Below the pieces are notes generated by a model. The model searched no databases and was not told the DNA's origin. It saw only the letters and a list, made by a program, of their open reading frames with translations. Of a stretch of DNA of 43,548 bases, positions 32,055 through 40,785 are shown one piece after another (the stretch's first letter is position 1; each line of letters opens with the position of its first letter). The DNA comes from Candidatus Hydrogenedentota bacterium (lineage in GTDB: Bacteria > Hydrogenedentota > Hydrogenedentia > Hydrogenedentales > CAILVY01): the NCBI GenBank assembly GCA_903837785.1, contig CAILVY010000068.1, forward strand, positions 1 through 43,548, given 5' to 3'. Position numbers and translations under genes: made by a program.

Positions 32055-32999
32055 ATGGCGGACGTTCAAGTTACGATCTTCAACGTACAGAAGTTCTCGA
32101 CGGAGGACGGGCCCGGCATTCGGACCACGGTCTTCTTCAAGGGCTGTCCGATGCGTTGCATCTGGTGTCACAACCCCGAATCGCAGCATTTTCATCCCGA
32201 GGTGGTGTGGCATGGGGGCCGTTGCCTGGGTGATCACGGCTGTATCGAGGAATGCCCGTCGGGCGCGCTCAGCGCCGGTGCAGAGGGGATTGTCGTGGAC
32301 CGGCGCCTGTGCGGAGGCTGTGCGCGATGCGTGGCGTTCTGCGCGGCGACAGCGCTGGAGATTCACGGGCGGGAAATCGGCGTGGGGGAACTCTTCGACC
32401 GGGTCTCCCGGGATGTGGCGTTCTACGTGAACTCGGGCGGAGGCGTCACGATTTCGGGAGGCGAACCGCTGGCGCAACCGCAGGGGCTGTTGGCCCTCCT
32501 GCGGCTCTTGCACGAGGCGGGAATCCATACCGCGCTGGACACGTGCGGGATCGGTCCGACGGAGATCCTGCGCGAGGCGCTCACCCTGGCGGATCTGGTG
32601 CTGCTGGACATCAAGGTGACGGATCCCGAGAAACATCAAGCGTGGACCGGCGCGGCTTTTGAGCGGGTGGACGCGGCGGTGCGGCTCATCAACGAGTCGG
32701 GCAAGCCCGTGTGGGTGCGCACGCCCGTGATTCCGGACTACACGGCCGACGAGGAGCTAATCCGCGCCGTTGCGGGCTACGTTGCGGCGAATCTGCCGCA
32801 TTGTGAACGGCATGAGCTCCTGGCGTTCTCGAACCTGTGTACGGCGAAGTACGAGCAGTTGGGCCGGTCCTTTGCCTTGGCGGGCGCGCCCCTGCTTGGG
32901 GTGGAAACCATGCGGCGCTTGTGCCAGGCGGCGCGCGACGCCGGTTCGCTTGAGGCGCGCTGGAGCGGTCCGATGCGCGTTTCGGAGGGAGTGCATTGA
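32055..32999 (+). CDS. glycyl-radical-enzyme activating protein, radical SAM (314 aa)
   Basis: The radical SAM motif C-x3-C-x2-C is at Cys31, Cys35 and Cys38 (CPMRCIWCHNPES), preceded by FSTEDGPGIRTTVFFKG, the classic PflA-family start. An inserted ferredoxin-like region has Cys57, Cys63 and Cys67 and a complete C-x2-C-x2-C-x3-C group at 86, 89, 92 and 96; the first cluster site is one Cys short. SGGGVTISGGEP binds S-adenosylmethionine. The family installs a glycyl radical on an anaerobic partner enzyme. No such partner is in the window, so the target is unknown. The ATG at 32055 is chosen from family alignment; the ribosome site is weak. The next gene overlaps its stop by one base. Confidence 0.9.
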   Translation: MADVQVTIFNVQKFSTEDGPGIRTTVFFKGCPMRCIWCHNPESQHFHPEVVWHGGRCLGDHGCIEECPSGALSAGAEGIVVDRRLCGGCARCVAFCAATALEIHGREIGVGELFDRVSRDVAFYVNSGGGVTISGGEPLAQPQGLLALLRLLHEAGIHTALDTCGIGPTEILREALTLADLVLLDIKVTDPEKHQAWTGAAFERVDAAVRLINESGKPVWVRTPVIPDYTADEELIRAVAGYVAANLPHCERHELLAFSNLCTAKYEQLGRSFALAGAPLLGVETMRRLCQAARDAGSLEARWSGPMRVSEGVH

Positions 33000-33811
33000 T
33001 GCGGTTGCCGATCGAACCCGGCCTGCGGAACGCGTTGAGCGGCGACCGCACGCCGAAGTTTCTGGCCACGCTGGATGCGGAAGGACGTCCGAACTGCGTT
33101 CCGGTCATCAGCATCAATCCGTACGGAGAGGGTGGGTTGATCTTCGGCGAGTTCTTCATGAACAAGACCCGCCGCAATCTGCTGGGTAATCCGCGGGTGG
33201 GCATCGCGGTGCTGAACGAGGCCTTCGAGGGGTGGAGCCTGAAGGGGAACTTTCAGGGCTTCGAAACTACCGGCCCCGCGGTCGATGCCATCAACCGGCT
33301 CCCCATGTTCCGCTACAATGCCTATACGGGCGTCCGCGCTGCCGGCCGCCTCACGCTTGAACAGATTTCTGAGAAGCGGCGACTGAGCCGTCCACGCCTG
33401 CTCACGGGTTTTCTGCACGCCTCCATGCGGGCCGCGTTGAGCAGTCCGAAACGTGACGGGGCAGGCTGCATGCCCGCCCGGGTGGAAGAGAAGTTCCGGC
33501 GCATCTCCGCCGTGCGCGCGCTGGCCTATCGTGACGACGACGGGTGGCCGTGCGCCTTTCCCCTTGTGTCCTGCGTTGCGGCGGGCCCCAATCGCCTCAT
33601 TGTGTCCGACGCATTGGCCTCGCCGTTCTTGCGCCGGATTCCCCCGGACGCGCCGGTGGCCGTGGCCATCATTACGATGGAGCCCATCGCGTATCAGGTG
33701 AAGGGACAGATCCGGCACGGAGCCGCCGGCACGGCGACCATCGATTTGAGCGAGTGCTACAGCGCCTCGCCGCCGTTGCTGGGGCAAGCCCTCCATCCTG
33801 AGCAGGCTTAA
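32999..33811 (+). CDS. PNPOx-like split-barrel protein with two barrel repeats (270 aa)
   Basis: Two similar regions follow each other: residues about 15-100 (TPKFLATLDAEGRPNCVPVIS, GLIFGEFFMNKTRRNLLGNPRVGIAVL, LKGNFQGFE) and about 165-250 (ISAVRALAYRDDDGWPCAFPLVS, RLIVSDALASPFLRRIP, AVAIITMEPIAYQVKGQIR). Each resembles the FMN-binding split barrel of pyridoxamine-5'-phosphate oxidase relatives, so this looks like an internal duplication that could form one flavin site within a single chain. The ATG overlaps the activase stop (TGATG), so the two are translationally coupled. The actual reaction cannot be inferred; a role in protecting or reducing an anaerobic system is only a guess. Confidence 0.75.
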   Translation: MRLPIEPGLRNALSGDRTPKFLATLDAEGRPNCVPVISINPYGEGGLIFGEFFMNKTRRNLLGNPRVGIAVLNEAFEGWSLKGNFQGFETTGPAVDAINRLPMFRYNAYTGVRAAGRLTLEQISEKRRLSRPRLLTGFLHASMRAALSSPKRDGAGCMPARVEEKFRRISAVRALAYRDDDGWPCAFPLVSCVAAGPNRLIVSDALASPFLRRIPPDAPVAVAIITMEPIAYQVKGQIRHGAAGTATIDLSECYSASPPLLGQALHPEQA

Positions 33812-33893
33812 CGAGCCGGGGCGCTGCCCGGGCCGTTGTCTTGCGCGCTTTCGGCGTCAAAAAAGCATAGGAAGAAGCTGGAGCCCAAATGTG

Positions 33894-33937
33894 GCGCGCC
33901 TGGACCCGATCGCGTGTTCGCCAAGGATCCGGCGCGC
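33894..33937. other. GC-rich inverted repeat between convergent genes
   Basis: GCGCGCCTGGA (33894-33904) and TCCGGCGCGC (33928-33937) are complementary except for one bulged base, with a 23-base loop. It lies in the 167-base gap between two converging genes. No T-run follows on either side, so a terminator role is only possible. Confidence 0.3.
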
Positions 33938-33978
33938 AGCTCCGTCGGGAACTTGGACTCCTTGTGCTTCGCGGAACG

Positions 33979-36111
33979 CTATTTCGGATTGGCGAGTTGT
34001 GCTTCGGCTTTCTTGCGGAGATTCTCGTCCTGCAGCGAGCCTACGGCCTGTTTCAGCGCAGCAATAACCTCGTCGCCGGTGAGGCCGGCTTCGCCGGGTT
34101 TGGGCGGACAGGCAATCTTCACGACGGCGGCCGCGGCTTCGGCCTTGATCACGTCATCGCCCAGGCAGGATACCGCAATGCGCAACGCCTCGATGTGACG
34201 AAGCTCCTGAAGTCCGGCGAGGAGTGTCTTCTTGTCCTCGGGACGCACCGCCGCAGCCAGGGCCAACTTGTACATTGCGGCCTTCTCTTCCGGCGCCGCG
34301 GCGGCGTTACGAAGTATCCGCACGCTGGACGACACGGCGAGCGCCTGGAAATCGGCTTCGGGCGCTTCGCGCATGAACGCATTGAGTTGGGGCAATGCCA
34401 TGACATCGGGCCACGCGCAGAGCGCGCGGACTGCCGCGTCGCGAGTCACGGGCACCGCCGCGGCGGCAGTGGCTGTTTCGAGGGCCTTTGCGCCGCCCAA
34501 TTCCGGCAGGAGGCCCAACAAGAGGGGCTTCTTGTCGTCTGGCGCCTGGGAGCATGCCGCGAGCACGGGCTCGACGCGCGCTTCCGTGTCGTCGCTGTGC
34601 TTGAGCGCGGCCACGAGGCTCGCGGAGGCCGCCTTGGCTTCGTCTTCATTCTTCGCGTCGAGGAGCAGCGCGATTATCCTCGGCGCGGTGCTCACGCTGC
34701 CCACGCCCGCAAGCGCTTCGAGCGCGGCCATGCGCACGCCCGCATCGGCGTCGCCTGTCCGGTCGAATACGACTTCGGCCTTTTCCTCGGCGCGCCGCGC
34801 GGCCAGTATGCCCAGCAGGGCCTTACTCACGGGCGCGCTGGCTCTCGGCAGGATTTCCGCCGCCGCGCCAACCAGGCGCGGGTCGCGGCAGCGAAGGAGG
34901 GCGCTCTTGACGGCAGCGTTTTCGGCATCATCGCTCGCATCTATGAGCGCCTGGAAGAGCGCGGGGAGGGTTTCTGCGGCGGCAAAACGGGGCAGGAGCT
35001 GAATTCCCGCGAGGCGCACGGACCCATCTGGGTCCTTGACGGCGGCCAGCAGCGCGCTGTACGCCGTCATGTCTCCGCGTTCCGCCAACATGTTCAGAAT
35101 TTCCACACGCACGATGGGCGTGGCCTGATTCGCTTTGTCCATCCATTGCCGGGTGAAGTCGCTGCCAGGAATGCCCGCGGCCAAACGCAGGGCAGTTCCG
35201 CGCACTTCGATGTCGGGATAATCGACGGCCGCCAGCAGGTCGGTGGCCGCGCGTTCGCGCAAGAGCCACACGAGTTGGCTCAGGGCCGAGGAGACTGTGG
35301 CGGGCTCGTTGGACTTCAGCAGTTCCCGGCAAATGGCCTCGCACTCGGACGGCCCGGCGGCCGCCGTCCGCTGCCGGGCATAGAGCAGGAGATTGGCCAC
35401 GGCGCGGCCATGGGCCAGGCCGGTGGTTGTCATTGCCTGATGTTCCAGCAGCGGCTTGGCTTCCGGCGTGCCCAACTCCGCCAATGCAATGAAGGCCGCT
35501 TCTTTCTCGGCGGGATTCTCGCCTTGGGCGAGGGTCAGGAGGTCGCTTTGCGCGGCCTCGCAGTGCAGTTCGCCCACGGCCTTGATCAGGGTGATGCGGT
35601 TCTTTCCCTGTGCGGTCTTGAGTGCCGCGGCCAGGAGCGGCCGGGTTTCCGGGGTGTGGATCGCGAGCAGGGCCTGTGTGGCGGGCTCGCACAGCATCTC
35701 ATCGCCCAGCAGGGCGCCGAGCGGCGTCACGGCCTCCTCGCGCCCGACGATCTGGAGTTGGCGGATGATGAAGGCTTTGACTTCCGGATCCGCCGCAGCC
35801 TGAAGCGCCGAGAGGAGGGCTCCGGCCACGAGCCTGCGTTCCTCTTCCGCCTGCGGACGGGCCGCGTAGCGCGACAAGCCGTTCAACGCGAATTCCACCG
35901 CAGTGTTATCGCCCTTGCCCGGAGGCGTGAGCATGGCACAGAGGTCCGTCACGGCTTTGGCGCCGAGTTGCACGAGCGCGGCATTGTTCGCCTGTAGCGC
36001 TTCCGCGTTTTGCGCGGGCATCTTCGCCAGGATTTCCGCCAGCGGCGGCTGTGCCATCGCGACGGAGGCGCCCAGCACTATCCAAACGGCCAGTATTCGC
36101 CGATAATGCAT
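33979..36111 (-). CDS. secreted HEAT-repeat protein (710 aa)
   Basis: A signal peptide (MHYRRILAVWIVLGASVAMA) is followed by almost continuous helical pairs of about 30-40 residues, such as LSALQAAADPEVKAFIIRQL, ARGDMTAYSALLAAVKDPDG-type units and VRMAALEALAGVGSVSTAPR, with the PDGSVRLAGIQLL pattern of HEAT repeats. These form a solenoid for binding other proteins; no catalytic motif is seen. It starts 15 bases after the Tat-exported dehydrogenase, with a GGAAAGGGA ribosome site in the gap, so the two are probably one operon and may work together outside the cytoplasm. The bound partner is unknown. Confidence 0.78.
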   Translation of the reverse strand: MHYRRILAVWIVLGASVAMAQPPLAEILAKMPAQNAEALQANNAALVQLGAKAVTDLCAMLTPPGKGDNTAVEFALNGLSRYAARPQAEEERRLVAGALLSALQAAADPEVKAFIIRQLQIVGREEAVTPLGALLGDEMLCEPATQALLAIHTPETRPLLAAALKTAQGKNRITLIKAVGELHCEAAQSDLLTLAQGENPAEKEAAFIALAELGTPEAKPLLEHQAMTTTGLAHGRAVANLLLYARQRTAAAGPSECEAICRELLKSNEPATVSSALSQLVWLLRERAATDLLAAVDYPDIEVRGTALRLAAGIPGSDFTRQWMDKANQATPIVRVEILNMLAERGDMTAYSALLAAVKDPDGSVRLAGIQLLPRFAAAETLPALFQALIDASDDAENAAVKSALLRCRDPRLVGAAAEILPRASAPVSKALLGILAARRAEEKAEVVFDRTGDADAGVRMAALEALAGVGSVSTAPRIIALLLDAKNEDEAKAASASLVAALKHSDDTEARVEPVLAACSQAPDDKKPLLLGLLPELGGAKALETATAAAAVPVTRDAAVRALCAWPDVMALPQLNAFMREAPEADFQALAVSSSVRILRNAAAAPEEKAAMYKLALAAAVRPEDKKTLLAGLQELRHIEALRIAVSCLGDDVIKAEAAAAVVKIACPPKPGEAGLTGDEVIAALKQAVGSLQDENLRKKAEAQLANPK

Positions 36112-36126
36112 GTTTCGTTCCCTTTC

Positions 36127-37398
36127 CTAGACCCGCCAGGGGGCCCGCATGGGCTGGTTGATCAGGCGGTTCGCCTCTTCGTCGTTCAGGAATTCCTGTT
36201 TGTCCGGGTCGAAGCGCAGGCCGCGTCCAAGCCGCACCGCGATCACGCCCAGGTTCACGAGGGTGCACGAGCGGTGGCCGTTGGCCTCGTTCAGCGCGAA
36301 CTTCTTGCGGCTGCGCACCGCCTCGGGGAAATCCGTGACCTGCGGTTCCGGGTCGGGGAACGAGGCGAGCTTCTTTTCGAAGTTCGGAATGTCCGACGTG
36401 AAGCCGCGGAAGAGCTTGCCGTTCGGCCCTTCGAGATAGGGCACGTTCGGGTCCTTGGCTTCGCCATCGAGAACGATTTGGCATCCGTCGGCGTATTTCA
36501 TCGTGATGCGACGCCAGGAACTAGCCGCATCGGGATGCTGTTGGGGCGCATCCACGTCGATCTCGACGGGGCTCGTGTTGTCCTTGCCGAGCAGATATTG
36601 CACCGGGTCAAGATAGTGCTGGCCCATATCGCCCAGTCCGCCGCCGTCATAGTCCCAATAACCGCGGAACGTCGCATGCACGCGATGCGGATGATAGGGT
36701 TTGTACGGCGCGGGGCCGAGCCAGAAGTCGTAGTCCAGCTCGGGCGGAACGGGCTGCGGTTCAAGGTTTGTCTTGCCGCTCCAGAAGAACTTCCAGCCGA
36801 AGCCCGTGTTCTCGCCAACAGTCACTTTCAGGGGCCAGCCGAGCATGCCGCTGTTCACGAGCTTCTTGATCGGCGCGACAGTGGTTCCCATGCCGTAGAA
36901 ATTGTCGTTGAAGCGGAACCACGTGTTCAGCCGGAAGATCCGGCCGTTGCGCTGGACGGCCTCGACCACTTTGCGGCCCTCGCCGATCGTGCGGGTCATG
37001 GGCTTTTCGCACCAGATGTCCTTGCCCGCCTCCGCGGCGGCAATCGAGATCAGGCCGTGCCAATGCGGCGGCGTCGCGATATGCACAATGTCGATATCCG
37101 GACGTTCGAGCACTTCGCGGAAGTCGCGATAGCCCTTCACGTCCTTGTCCACGGCCGCGAGGGCCTTGTCCAGGTGCCCCTGGTCCACGTCGCACACGGC
37201 CAGGAGCTTGCCGTCCTGATAGCCGAGATGGCCCGTGCCCATGCCGCCCACGCCGATGACCGCGCGCGTCAGTTGCTCGCTCGGCGCGGTGAACATCGCC
37301 CCGCCCAGCACATGCCGCGGCACAATCATGAACGCCCCGGCGGAGGCTGTCGCCTGTTTGAGGAAGTCCCGCCGTCCGATCGTCGATTTTGCTTTCAT
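36127..37398 (-). CDS. Tat-exported Gfo/Idh/MocA family oxidoreductase (423 aa)
   Basis: The twin-arginine signal STIGRRDFLKQATASAGAFM (Arg9-Arg10) means the protein is exported folded, with its nucleotide already bound. The Rossmann motif IGVGGMGTG is at about 48-56, DIDIVHIATPPHWHG follows, and WCEKPMTRTIGEG holds the catalytic-type lysine of the family. The C-terminal domain reads FRGYWDYDGGGLGDMGQHYLDP, as in many planctomycete-like secreted members. The family oxidises or epimerises sugars and cyclitols using tightly bound NAD(P). GAGGG before the ATG at 37398 supports the start; an upstream in-frame start at 37428 lacks such a site. It is divergent from fkp. Confidence 0.88.
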   Translation of the reverse strand: MKAKSTIGRRDFLKQATASAGAFMIVPRHVLGGAMFTAPSEQLTRAVIGVGGMGTGHLGYQDGKLLAVCDVDQGHLDKALAAVDKDVKGYRDFREVLERPDIDIVHIATPPHWHGLISIAAAEAGKDIWCEKPMTRTIGEGRKVVEAVQRNGRIFRLNTWFRFNDNFYGMGTTVAPIKKLVNSGMLGWPLKVTVGENTGFGWKFFWSGKTNLEPQPVPPELDYDFWLGPAPYKPYHPHRVHATFRGYWDYDGGGLGDMGQHYLDPVQYLLGKDNTSPVEIDVDAPQQHPDAASSWRRITMKYADGCQIVLDGEAKDPNVPYLEGPNGKLFRGFTSDIPNFEKKLASFPDPEPQVTDFPEAVRSRKKFALNEANGHRSCTLVNLGVIAVRLGRGLRFDPDKQEFLNDEEANRLINQPMRAPWRV

Positions 37399-37526
37399 GC
37401 CCTCGCTCCTTTCGCACCCGGCAAGCATAGCAGAACTACGGACGCGGGGAAAATGTGAAACGCAGATGGCGGGGAGGCTCGCGGGTCATGAGGCAGACCG
37501 GTTTCACGCGCCGTCTCGCGTGTGCC

Positions 37527-37557
37527 TTGACTTGGCAATGGGGCGGCGCGCTATCCT
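37527..37557 (+). promoter_or_regulatory. candidate promoter of fkp
   Basis: TTGACT (37527-37532) and TATCCT (37552-37557) are separated by 19 bases, two more than ideal. A start near 37564 would leave a leader of about 30 bases. Confidence 0.3.
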
Positions 37558-37593
37558 CACGGAAGTTGGATTACTGAATGGAGGACGTGTTTC

Positions 37594-40500
37594 TTGAGCA
37601 TCATGCACGAGTCCTGGGATTATCTCGTTGTCACGGCGTCCAATGCCGAGCAGGCGGCGGCGTATGAGTCACAACTGCAGTTGCGGCGCGAACTGGGTTT
37701 TCTGAGCGGTGTTCGCGAAGTGATCGTTGTGGCGGACCCGGAGGGGCGCCGGGTTGGCAGTGGCGGCAGCACGATCTGTTGCCTGCTGACTGTGCTGAAC
37801 CGCGAGGCGGCGGCGAAGGGCGCGGAGATTGCGGCCCGGGAGGAATGGGAAGCCGCGTTGCGCGGATTGCGCATCCTCATCGTGCATGCGGGCGGCGACT
37901 CGAAGCGGCTCCCGGCCTACGGGCCGTGCGGGAAGATCTTCATTCCCGTGCCGGGCGAGAGCGACAGCGCGCTGTGCACGACGCTGTTTGACCGCCAGAT
38001 TCCGACGTATCTCGCGCTGCCGCCAAACGGCCTCGGACGCGGCCAGATCGTGATCACCTCGGGGGATGTGCTGCTGGGTTTCGAGCCCGCGCGTGTCTCG
38101 CTCGATGCGCCCGGCATCACGGGGCTTGCCTGCTACGCCTCTCCGGAGCAGGCGTCGCGGCACGGGGTGTTTTGTCCCCGGCCGGACGGCTCGGTCCGGT
38201 TCTTTCTGCAAAAGCCCTCCGTCGAACAGCAGCGCGAGTTGGGCGCGGTGGATCGTTACGAACGTTCCGTGCTCGATATCGGCGTGATGAGTTTCGACGC
38301 CGCCACGGCCGCGGTGCTGTTGTCGTTGTGCGGCGCCGCCGTGAATCCCTCCGGCGCGTTGGCGTGGTCCGAAGCCATGGGGCAGGCGATCCTGCAGCGC
38401 GGACTGGATTTCTACGGCGAGTTTGCCTGTGCGCTCGGAGATGAAAGCACGTTGGAGCGTTACGCGGCCAGCGCCCACGGCTATGGCTCGACCTGGGACA
38501 CGCCGGCGTTGAGTCAGTTCTTCGAGGCACTCCGCGCCGTGCCGTTTCATGTGCAAATCCTGAAGCACTGCTCGTTCCTCCACTTTGGCGCGGCCCATCA
38601 GATCATTTCGAGCGGCGTGGAACTGCTCCGGCAGGACCGCGCCATCACACGCGAGCACGAGTGCCTCAGCATCAACAATGAACTCACGGGCAAGGGCGCG
38701 TTTATCGGCGCAGACGCCTGGGTGGAAGGCTGCCGGGCCGGCGCGGAGGTCCGTCTTGAGGGCGGCAACGTGCTTGTCGGTGTCGATGTGACGGAGCCGC
38801 TCACGATGCCGCGCGGCGCGTGCCTGGACGTGCTGGAAGGTGTGAACCGCCGCGGTGAGGCGGTCTGCTTCGTTCGCTGCTACAAGTCGAGCGACGATTT
38901 CAAGGGCACACTGGAGGGCGGCGCGGCCGTGTGCGGCCTGCCAATCCAGGAATTCCTACAGCGCGCGCAGGCCTGGCCGGAGGATGTCTGGGAGGAGTCG
39001 GTTCCTCTACAGCAACGCGCCGTGTGGAACGCCCGGCTGTTTCCCGCGGAATCGGATGCACTCGGCTATCGGCGCTGGCTGTGGATGATGGAGCCGGCCA
39101 CGGCTACGGACGCCCAGTGGGCGGCGTGGCGCGCGGCGGATCGTTACAGCAACGCGGAGATTGCGGAACGCACGAATCAGGGGGCGTTTCACGAACGCCG
39201 GCGCCGGATACGCGCGGGCGAGATTCTGAGAAGTCTGCCGCGCATGCTCCGGCCTGAGAGCGCGCTCTCGGCTGCGGAACTGCTCTATGCCCTGCGGGCC
39301 GGTGGCCCGATCGCCCTCTGGCTGGCGGGCGTAGTCCATGAGGCCTATCGCCATCATCCGGCGACGGCGGCCGTGTCCGATTTGGACGCGCTGAACGTCT
39401 CCCGCGTCCTGCACAGCCTCGGCACAGTGGTCGCGGCGCTTGCCGCGCAATCGCCGGGTGATCTGGAGCATGCCTGGGCAGAACTCGGCACGGCGGAACG
39501 GGATTGGCTCGCTGCGATGGGCCTGGACACGCAGCGTCCGCCCGACGCGGAGTGGGGGAGGCGCGCCCAGGCAGCCGCCTTTGACAATCTGGGAAAAACC
39601 ATCACGGGCAGCGGTGTTGCGCAGCGAACGTGTCCGCGAAATGCCCTGCGCAAGGACGAGATCGTCTGGGGGCGCGCACCGGCGCGGCTGGACCTCGGCG
39701 GCGGATGGACGGACACCCCGCCGTATGCGCTCGAACGCGGCGGATGCGTGATCAATGCCGCCATCGAACTGAACGGGCAGGCGCCGATTCAGGCATACGC
39801 CCGCGTCATCGACGCGCCGGTGATCCGGCTTGCCTCGATCGATTTTGGGGAGCGGGTCGAGGTTACGGAACTGGATCAACTTCTGGATTTCCGGCGCACC
39901 TGGAGTCAGTTTTCGCTGCCCAAGGCGGCACTGGCCATATCGGGATTCGCTCCCGACGCTGCGCCCTGGCCCGAAGGCATCACGCTGCGCGCAATGCTCG
40001 AACACTTCGGCGGGGGCATCGAACTGACCACGCTCGCGGCGATCCCCGGGGGAAGCGGGCTCGGCACATCGAGCATCGTCGGCGCGGTGGTTCTGGCCGT
40101 CGTGCAGCGCATCATGGGGCGGACGCTCTCGCAGCGCGAACTGTTCCACGGCGTGCTGCGGCTTGAGCAGTCCATGACGACCGGCGGCGGTTGGCAGGAT
40201 CAGATTGGGGGCGTCGTAGGCCGGGTCAAGATCATTACGGCGCCGCCCGGGCTCGTCCCCGATCCGCTGATTCATTTCGTGCCGGCGCAGATGCTGGATG
40301 GACACGCGAACGGCGGCTGCACGTTGCTCTACTACACGGGGATCACGCGGCTTGCGAAGAACATCCTGCAGAACGTGGTTGGCCGTTATCTGAACCGGGA
40401 ACGCGCAGCCATGGCCACACTGGAACGCATCCATGCCTTTCCCGCGCGTGTGGCCGATGCCATGGCACGCCACGATCTCGAGGCCTTCGGCCGGGCGCTG

Positions 40501-40764
40501 GCGGCGGCATGGGAACTCAAGAAGCAAATCGACCCGGGGTCAACGAACGGGCAAATCGAGGCGTTGCTGCAGCGGATGGCCCCGCGCATCCACGGCGCGA
40601 AGCTGATGGGCGCGGGCGGCGGCGGATTTCTCCTGCTCGTCTGCAAATCGCCCGAGGACGCCCGGGCGTTGCGTGCCGATCTCGAAAAGGATCCCCCGAA
40701 CGCGCGCGCACGCTTCTTTGACTTTGGCCTGAGCAATGATGGCCTCGTCGTCACAGTCTGCTGA
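37594..40764 (+). CDS. fkp: bifunctional L-fucokinase / GDP-L-fucose pyrophosphorylase (1056 aa)
   Basis: This enzyme salvages free L-fucose: the C-terminal kinase makes fucose-1-phosphate and the N-terminal nucleotidyltransferase joins it to GMP from GTP to give GDP-L-fucose. HAGGDSKRLPAYGPCGKIF (98-117) is the GTP-binding signature, preceded by GRRVGSGGSTICCL. The kinase has PARLDLGGGWTDTPPY (about 694-709), PGGSGLGTSSIVGA (about 816-829) and MGAGGGGFLLLV (about 1004-1015). At 1056 residues it is somewhat longer than the Bacteroides enzyme. The TTG at 37594 is preferred because GGAGG (37580-37584) lies 9 bases upstream; an ATG at 37603 is the alternative. The exported hydrolase gene follows after 21 bases. 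Confidence 0.93.
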   Translation: MSIMHESWDYLVVTASNAEQAAAYESQLQLRRELGFLSGVREVIVVADPEGRRVGSGGSTICCLLTVLNREAAAKGAEIAAREEWEAALRGLRILIVHAGGDSKRLPAYGPCGKIFIPVPGESDSALCTTLFDRQIPTYLALPPNGLGRGQIVITSGDVLLGFEPARVSLDAPGITGLACYASPEQASRHGVFCPRPDGSVRFFLQKPSVEQQRELGAVDRYERSVLDIGVMSFDAATAAVLLSLCGAAVNPSGALAWSEAMGQAILQRGLDFYGEFACALGDESTLERYAASAHGYGSTWDTPALSQFFEALRAVPFHVQILKHCSFLHFGAAHQIISSGVELLRQDRAITREHECLSINNELTGKGAFIGADAWVEGCRAGAEVRLEGGNVLVGVDVTEPLTMPRGACLDVLEGVNRRGEAVCFVRCYKSSDDFKGTLEGGAAVCGLPIQEFLQRAQAWPEDVWEESVPLQQRAVWNARLFPAESDALGYRRWLWMMEPATATDAQWAAWRAADRYSNAEIAERTNQGAFHERRRRIRAGEILRSLPRMLRPESALSAAELLYALRAGGPIALWLAGVVHEAYRHHPATAAVSDLDALNVSRVLHSLGTVVAALAAQSPGDLEHAWAELGTAERDWLAAMGLDTQRPPDAEWGRRAQAAAFDNLGKTITGSGVAQRTCPRNALRKDEIVWGRAPARLDLGGGWTDTPPYALERGGCVINAAIELNGQAPIQAYARVIDAPVIRLASIDFGERVEVTELDQLLDFRRTWSQFSLPKAALAISGFAPDAAPWPEGITLRAMLEHFGGGIELTTLAAIPGGSGLGTSSIVGAVVLAVVQRIMGRTLSQRELFHGVLRLEQSMTTGGGWQDQIGGVVGRVKIITAPPGLVPDPLIHFVPAQMLDGHANGGCTLLYYTGITRLAKNILQNVVGRYLNRERAAMATLERIHAFPARVADAMARHDLEAFGRALAAAWELKKQIDPGSTNGQIEALLQRMAPRIHGAKLMGAGGGGFLLLVCKSPEDARALRADLEKDPPNARARFFDFGLSNDGLVVTVC

Positions 40765-40785
40765 ACCGATCCCAAGGAAGTGCAC

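Noticed and set aside
32042..32055. leaderless promoter with TAAGAT just before the activase ATG
   Set aside because: The hexamer is suitably placed but there is no acceptable -35 element at normal spacing.
33889..35997. 702-codon open frame on the plus strand
   Set aside because: Antisense to the HEAT-repeat protein; no motif and biased composition.
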